Shown here piece by piece: positions 57,236 to 64,000 of a DNA stretch of 64,000 bases. The notes beneath the pieces were generated by a model. It saw only the letters and a list, made by a program, of their open reading frames with translations, had not been told where the DNA came from and made no database searches. The stretch covers positions 558,001 to 622,000 of the forward strand of contig CP103024.1 in assembly GCA_024752435.1 (NCBI GenBank), read 5' to 3'. The stretch is from Allantophomopsis cytisporea. Its lineage: Eukaryota; Ascomycota; Leotiomycetes; Phacidiales; Phacidiaceae. Every line of letters starts with the position of its first letter. Within the stretch, counting starts at the first letter, position 1. The translations under genes and the position numbers were made by a program.

Positions 57236-59677
57236 ATGGATCAAGCAAGTCAGAATGAAGCGCAACGGGACTCTACAATTCAGAGTTCTATCAAACCCTC
57301 AAAGAAGCGTAAGAGGGTTGTGATTTCGTGCACAGAATGCCATCGGCGAAAGCAAAAGGTATGCCTCTTCCAATGACGCATCAGTCCCCATATTATTTGC
57401 TTGTCAGCGTAAAGGAGAATCCCTGGTACCTTAACGCGCGATTGGTTTCCGAAATATATGCATGTGCAGAGTCATCTAATTATTTCTCAGTGCGATCGAC
57501 TACTTCCATGTTCCAATTGTATAACCAGGAACAAACAGTCCCTATGTACATATGAGACGGATTCTACTGTTGCTCGCCCACCGAGCACAGCAAAGAGTAC
57601 TTCTCCAAATGTCAGCAGTACTAATAGTGTAAGGTCGCCGACTGTTTTGAATGTTGATGGTCCAAAGCATCACTCCGAATCTGCTGCTCAAGTTGAGTGT
57701 CTGGGCTATGCAAACTTGAACTCTCACAATACTCTTGGATTATTCAAAAGGATCGAGAGCACGGCAGGTCATGAGAACAACCCAATTAGCGCCCAGGATC
57801 GGTCTCCTGCTAACTCTACTGCTCTTCGTGATGAGTATAAGAACCTCATCCGGCACCTTCCTGCTCGCTCCTATGTGGATCAGCTGGTACGGGATTTCTT
57901 TCACGATGTTAATTGGCATTACAACTTCATTGATGAAGATATGTTCATGGAGCAAATGGATATGTGGAACAATCTATCATTCTCTGATTTCAGCAAGGGA
58001 CCTCAAGAGATACCAGCAGATGTCGCTGTATTTCCTGCCGTATTATTTCAAGTCCTTGGCAATGCCCTTCAATTCCAGCCGATCAACTATGACAAGAACT
58101 TGGATAACCTCAAATATGCGGCTTCTATGTCACTGGATGATCTGGCCAACGATTACAGCGACACTGGAACACGCATTTTGATTCTACTGGGAAAGAGGAA
58201 AACCTCCTTTTTGACAGTACAGGCGGGCTTTCTGCGTACGATGTTCTTGAAACATGGCGGCATGATCCCTGAAAGCTGGCATGCATTATCTCAGACAATT
58301 AGAGATGCTCAAGAGATTGGTCTTCACCGACACGCGATTGTACAGCGATCACATAACTCTGCAGAAGCTCTGGAAGCACTGTGGACAGCTGAGCTGCGGC
58401 GAAGATTATGGCAGGTATTATTTCTTTGGGATGCTCACATGGCAATCGTTCTTGGAAGACCAACCACTATTGACCTTTCGTATGGCGAGGCTGCTAAACC
58501 CCTTGATGCCCCAAGACCACACAATCGACGGGAGATTGCACCTATGGCACGGACGGAAGATGATCCACCAACTCCTCTGACTCTGTGCGTTGCATACCAC
58601 AGCAAAGGAGAACTACTTCGAGGAATCTTGATCTTAGAACGAGAAGGTTCTCACCCGAAAGACCAATCGAAAATAGACAAGTTGCATGAAAAGATTCTGC
58701 GTGATATTGGTAAGTTCTTTATGAGCTATTGACCGTTTAATATCTAACTAATATCTAACGCCTCAATAGACGATCTTCCAGCATTCTTTCGCTATGAGAG
58801 CCCAGACACGAGATTCGATCATCTTCCAGAATGTCACTGGCTACCATCGAGTCGACCGATCCTTCAAACACTAAATTATTTTACTTTGATGGCTTTACAT
58901 AGACCATATATCTTCACCCTTTCTAAAAGTCGAACAGAGGCCATCAAAGCAGCACTCATGATCCTCCGAGCACAGCGTCACTACTTCCTATATCTTCAGT
59001 CGAAGCACTACAAAATGTACAACCTGGTCCTAACCACTTTCGATGCCATTATTATCATTGCGGCAATCTACATACTATACCCTACCGAAAACCTGGATTA
59101 CGTTAATGACAGCGTCCAACATTTTGAATGGGCGATGGAGAGGTTTCAGACGATCTCGCAACGCAACGATATGGCTACAGCAGCCCTAGGAGTTGTACGA
59201 ACGATCTTTGTCCGTCTGAAGAAAGCCATAGGGCCAGGCAGGAATCAGATCGATGCCGCCACCACAGCTCAACTATCTCTGACTCCGCCCGAGAGTACCA
59301 AAATGTCAATTTCAAGACCTTCAATGCCGCCAATGGTTCCCGTCACTCCTCGTTACGACAACTCTGCATCAACCAGTACCTCAACTCCCAGCATTTCAGC
59401 CACAACTGCCCCTTCAAGTACATGCAGCGAGTGGGCTCCAATTATACCTCAGGACTTCGACTTCAATGCCATGACTCCTTTACAGCCTACGCATGATCTT
59501 CTCTTCAACGATCTGATGGGCATTAATGCTGGTCCACAAATGTCGGAGATGAGTATCACTCAACAACCTTATTTTGACCCATTGAGTGGCCAGAATCTGC
59601 AATTTGAGGGTGGGTATCCTGAGAACAGCTTCTGGAATTACATGAATCAGTGGAATCCTTCGTACTTGGCAAGGTAA
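57236..59677 (+). CDS. Zn(II)2Cys6 transcription factor with Fungal_trans domain
   Basis: Three exons, 57236-57358, 57491-58709 and 58770-59677, give 749 residues. The binuclear zinc cluster is split by intron 1: VVISCTECHRRKQK joins CDRLLPCSNCITRNKQSLC, giving C-x2-C-x6-C-x5-C-x2-C-x8-C. A basic KPSKKRKR stretch just before it is a likely nuclear signal. The middle-homology region is clear: SYVDQLVRDFFHDVNWHYNF with FIDEDMFMEQM, IRDAQEIGLHRHAIVQRSHN, ELRRRLWQVLFLWDAHMAIV and LGRPTTIDL, the last being the hallmark of the Fungal_trans domain. A Ser/Thr/Pro- and Asp-rich C-terminus could activate transcription. Intron 1 (132 bp) keeps an open frame on its 3' side, which would start the protein wrongly and lose half the zinc cluster. 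Targets are unknown. Confidence 0.92.
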
Positions 59678-61033
59678 GGTAGGATTTGAAGGGGTAGAAA
59701 CGAATTGTGTAGATATGGAGTTTGAGCTGGTTTTCTGAGCTGGATTATGGGCATTGGAGTTAACACATATTGACGCATTTTCGTTCAGTATATAGGTGGG
59801 ACTGAAAATAGAATCGAGCTATTAGGCTTGATGTAGGCGGATGGTTGCGGAATTTAAAAAGTGGAGTTTCATTGCAGATGCTGGACTGAATCTTGCAGGC
59901 ATACTTGCTTAGTTGCTCTTGAATCGCTTGCTATGCATTCGCTCTCTATGACAACTTATATATATCATATATAGATTTTCACTGATAAAATATACATATC
60001 TGCGTCGAGCGATCTTATGTGATGCTTTTTGCCTTCGCATGTGCCACCGAACTGAAATTCTGCCCTCATAATTATACTACGGCATGGCGTAATCAGATAC
60101 CGATAAGCGCCCAAGAGATGTAAATTGTAGAACCACTCGTGATAGCTAGCAATCACGCGCATTAGAAGGGGATTTACTATCATGCTATTGCCTTACTCAT
60201 TTAGTGACATCATTATTGTCAGCTCACACCTTGCCGTCTGTCAAATCATTCACATCAACTTGAGTATCATTGTTTCCAATACTCTATGATTAGACATGTT
60301 ATATTCTCAAATTTGTTTTCTTCCTATAAGAGGGAGCATTGCAGCCATGCGTTCATATCTCCGTAGCTTGCAGTGACAACGGCAGGTATGAGAAAGTATA
60401 CTGTAAATGATCATAATTTATGTGTTTATTCTGAGCATACAGGCCGTTGAAACAATCATGATCAAGCAAAGAGATTCGACTCACATCATCGTCTAGATCC
60501 TATTACCATAACCTTCATCAGAAAATTGTCTCATATGATATACAAAATAACAGGGCACCACAAGTGTCTGCTAAAGTTGTACTAGTTTGTTTGAGAATAT
60601 TCGGATCTAATGGTAAGTGGATTTGTAAAAAGAACTCAGGTGTATAAGTGAAGGTATAAGTCATGAAATTATCTTGGACCTGTAGCTTTAGTTTCAAAAC
60701 ATTCTAAGTCTATTGGTTTGTTAAGTCACATCTTATTACTTAGATTTGATATCATTAGTCTCTTAATGTTTACACTTTCCTGGTTTCTGACTAATTTATC
60801 GCATCACTTGAAATATATAGATATGCTTTCTTTTTATTTTACAAGTGCTTATATTCTTTTATTAAAGCGGTCGCTTCCCTTTCTATGATCAAATACTGTA
60901 TCCTGCCCTTCCCTTCAATGCTTGTATCTAAACTTTGGTTTATCAACAGCTAGAATTTTTCGTTTGAAGAAAAGAAAACGAAAAGTAAGAAAATGAAACG
61001 TCATATGAGAAAGCATAAGAGAGACTTGGAAAT
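59678..61033. other. AT-rich intergenic region, 1.35 kb
   Basis: No gene was seen. It contains a short TATATATATCATATATA palindrome near 59957-59973. The stretch is the 3' flank of the regulator (plus) and of the Ulp1-like locus (minus). It is more AT-rich than the rest of the 45-60 kb block. Confidence 0.5.
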
Positions 61034-64000
61034 CTATCTTTTGCGTCTTTGTGTTTTATTTAATCCTCCTCTCTCGCTTTCATCATCCTCATCACTCAAG
61101 TTGTCAAGCTCCCGCTTCGTTCCCCATTCATTATCTCTTCTGTTCAATTCATCATCCTGATCTTCACCTCCAGAGTTGCCTTCGAATATTACCGCGCGCG
61201 TAATCGCAGATGGTGCAGTAGCTGGTGAGCATGGGCGCTGCTCAGCAGTGTTCCAGAACAGTACTGATTCAAGGAGATTGCGAGCATATTTAATGCGCAA
61301 ATTGACGGTGGGGTCTGGGCCTATGCCCTCTTCCATGGCTACTCCTTGCAAAGCGCGAATTGCATGCCACAGTACATGTACACCACAATCGTAGCAGTTG
61401 ATTTTTTGAGCAACATCGACCACTGTTGATTGTTCGAATACGTAGTTTCGCTTGGGAAAATGACCCTCTATCCAGGTTTGTAACAATCGTCCGGCAACAC
61501 TCGCGTCCTCGACTTCTGAGAGCGAGTTCAAGAAGTCATTCTCATTCTTCTATCATCACTGTTTCTGGGTGGTAAACTGACATACATAAGTATCCAGTAT
61601 CCACCCTCACCACCACTACCGCCATCAATATGTACGGGTGCGATCAACCTAAAAGTATGAGAGTTAGCATTCGGATCAAATATTATAGCAAGGTAGATAA
61701 TCATCAACTCACTTTCACATTCTCATCAATCTGTACAGACGAATCAATATCAAAATCATTTTCCCTAACCATACAAGGCACCATACCTGGTAACATATAC
61801 GATTTGGGTATTTTGTGGAAATGCATATGTACCGAGCACATTGTGGATGACACCATCAGTCAAGTACTCGCTGCCTGAGAGTGACTGCAAATCACTCAGA
61901 CGCAGTGTATACTGTCCTTGGGAACCCACTCCAGGATTGCCGCTGTCCGATCGGCCGTGGTGGAAGCACACTGATGATCTGTGGGACGCGATCATCAAAT
62001 CTCTGTAGAGTTTCCTCCCATGGCAATACTGGAGGTAGCGATAGCTCATTATCCACTTGATCTGTGGAAGGGATTGCATTTGTGATTGTGGGGCCTTGAT
62101 CTACCCGCCACTGATCCAACACAGCCAATGCTTCATCTTCGCTGATTTCACCTCCCAACAATCGGTATAACTAATCGTTTATACTGTTGGCAAAATCCTT
62201 AAAGACTTCCTTATATCGTCGCAAGGCCAATACTGCGCAGAGAGCGTCGAATCGTGCAGTTGACCATCTCTTGAACGGTGTACCGGACACAGTGTGCATA
62301 AGTACTATCGGCCATATCAACAATGCTGATGAGGACCCTCCGAATATGTCTACTAGCTTAGTGAGATTCAGACCAAAGTATCTCCAGTCCTCAATCTCTT
62401 TGAATGCTTTTTGCTAAAAACATGTCAGTAAGTAACCCATATAAAGCAAGTGCGTTTACTTACAGCCTGCTTATCTTTTTATCTTTGCGAGGTCTAGTAG
62501 CCTCGTCTATAGAGATGTTAAATTTCAATGCCATAAACTCAACTATTGCCTCGCCTGCTGCAGGTTCTGATGTGAGGCTTTTATCCCTGTGCCTTTATAT
62601 TTATTTGATTTTTATCAACTCGTCGATTCGTCGAGTGGTTTATCGACTGAAAGTCCAGCACCAAAGATAAAGTCGTACCTCCATCCATTGCATCTCTCCG
62701 AAAGTTCCCGCCAGACCAGAGACAACGTCTTGTGCTGTAGCCATAGATGAATCTTCCAACAATGTGACCAATTGCTGTTGGCGTTGTGATGTCACTGCTG
62801 ATGGAAGCATTCAGACCAAGCACACAACCGACGGGAAGATGACAGTAATGGTAAAGAGGCGATGTGCTTTAAGAACAAAGTCGATGTCTTTCTGACGTAG
62901 TTTCCTGTTCGTAACTTAGGCACGCATTTTGAGCGGTCTCTCGCAGTTTCAGGTCTTGTCCTTGGCAGGATTTCGGATCCGTAGATGTGAGCTTGTTAAA
63001 AAAAGCCTGAACATTATTTGTTTGCTGGGTTTATTTCCGCTTTGTTGGTTCTCCGATGCTCCTTCCTCTGTATATGCAGTTGAAGGAGGTACATCATCGG
63101 CTGGAGAAGGTAGAGGGGTGCCTCGAGGAATTGGAGCGGTGGCTGGAGGAGTTGCAAGAGCTGCACAAGCTGCATAAAATACACGCTGCCCAGGTCTATC
63201 ATCCACGACATCGTTGTTCTCGACAGCAAAAGGAGCCTCGCGTTGCCTTGTATCGGCTGTACGAGCTGTATGCTGATCAGGTCCATTGTCCATGGCATCG
63301 TTATCCTCGACAGCAGGAGCAACCTTGTGTTGTCTTGCACGAGCTGCACGACGAGCTGGCCGAGCAAGCTCATTATTGACCATGCCATTTTCCTCGATTT
63401 TGTCGACATTTTCTTGTTCTTCAAGGTCTATAAGCTGATGACCATTCGAAATTCTGTTGGCAGCAAGGAGAATCTCTCTGTTCAAGATATTTCTAATCCG
63501 TATTTGATGATTGCTGCTTGCTCTCTGTATCAAAAAAAAAAACAATCCAGCTAGATATGGTTAGCTAATGTCTCAAATAAGAATTGTCGTGAGTACTTAG
63601 GCGGTTGTCGGCGACATAAGTGTCGACTATGTGATGCTCCTCCGTCGTTTTCAAGAGCGCAAAGGCGAATTCTCGCCAACTTCAATCTAGAGGAGACAAT
63701 TGATCGTCCGGTTGGTCTGCCATGACTGCTTTTATAATCGTCAGCTTTAATGTGGGTATCTCAGTGCAAGGGACTGGAAGCGGGCAGTGTCAGTAAACTC
63801 ACCTGCAGATGTGGAGTAAGATGTTGAAGAAAGCAAAGTCGTCTCCATCCTTTCGTAAATTTTCTCTCATAAGCTTCACCAATTCCTCACCCGAATCCAC
63901 ACTTGTCATGTCTGCATCGTCAGCGACCCTCTCACTGATAGCAGAGGGATTGTTAGCACTCTCCTCACTTTCCCTTATGCCTTCATTCGCATATTCAATG
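61034..64000 (-). pseudogene. Ulp1-like (C48) cysteine peptidase gene, apparently decayed, runs off the right edge
   Basis: Minus-strand pieces read in order. 63803-64000 and 63597-63725 join cleanly to give FFNILLHICRSHGRPTGRSI and ARIRLCALENDGGASH. A third piece (from about 63522 to 62949) carries an internal repeat. Helical segments follow (QQQLVTLLEDSSMATAQDVV; AFKEIEDWRYFGLNLTKLVD; SGSEYLTDGVIHNVLGTYAF). The C-terminal peptidase part comes last, with APVHIDGGSGGEGGYWIL (His region) and QKINCYDCGVHVLWHAIRAL (Gln and catalytic Cys region). That order fits Ulp1-type peptidases. Breaks: a TAG at 62171-62173 lies between two stretches open in one frame. A one-base shift near 61540-61555 separates YWILMYVSLPPRNSDDRR from NENDFLNSLSEVEDASVAGR. 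Other junctions would not join in phase. Unusual introns are the alternative explanation. The 5' end is outside the window. Confidence 0.55.

Overview
The window reads as nuclear DNA of a filamentous ascomycete (Pezizomycotina, probably Leotiomycetes). Genes sit on both strands and carry short 45-120 bp introns with GT..AG borders and TACTAAC/GCTAAT-like branch sites. Several proteins are of kinds typical of these fungi: Zn(II)2Cys6 regulators, a DUF6594 protein, an Atg15 lipase with a Ser/Thr-rich tail and a polyQ Mediator subunit. The class-level assignment is inference from protein style, not from a search. I re-assembled exons by hand; many genes are broken up or truncated if only uninterrupted frames are read.

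Layout. 1-10 kb: a Ser/Thr-rich single-pass membrane protein, a seven-exon Zn(II)2Cys6 regulator, a gene-poor stretch with a tRNA-like/SINE-like foldback, and a Whi5/Nrm1-type G1/S repressor. 10-16.3 kb is an accessory-looking segment: a DUF6594 membrane protein, a gene with two tandem retropepsin-like domains behind a recently duplicated 195-bp module, an orphan exon of a DUF7025/AAA-ATPase gene, a small internally repeated locus and an NmrA-like oxidoreductase. 17-27.4 kb is a conserved housekeeping block: Afi1-like DENN/SPA protein, myosin regulatory light chain, SnoaL-like protein, TFIIIA and RPB6. TFIIIA and RPB6 diverge from a 259-bp gap. 28.8-33.7 kb is a four-exon Med15/Gal11 gene.

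33.7-44.9 kb is an 11-kb stretch with no supportable gene and dense microsatellites. 44.9-59.7 kb is gene-rich again: an atypical SDR, ISA2, ribosomal protein uL30/RPL7, SNF8/VPS22, ATG15, a VPS9-domain protein and a second Zn(II)2Cys6 regulator. 61-64 kb is a Ulp1-like cysteine peptidase gene that runs off the right edge and looks decayed (in-frame stop, frameshift).

The strongest hidden signals are these. (1) A C/D-box snoRNA lies inside RPL7 intron 2; its guide is complementary to the conserved LSU rRNA motif GACCCGAAAGATGGT. (2) A GC-AG intron closes RPL7. (3) The two-domain retropepsin gene has a tandem 195-bp duplication whose four differences are all synonymous G/A changes. Functional neighbours include TFIIIA-RPB6-Med15 (transcription), Afi1-myosin light chain (polarity and cytokinesis) and SNF8-ATG15-VPS9 (endosome to vacuole).
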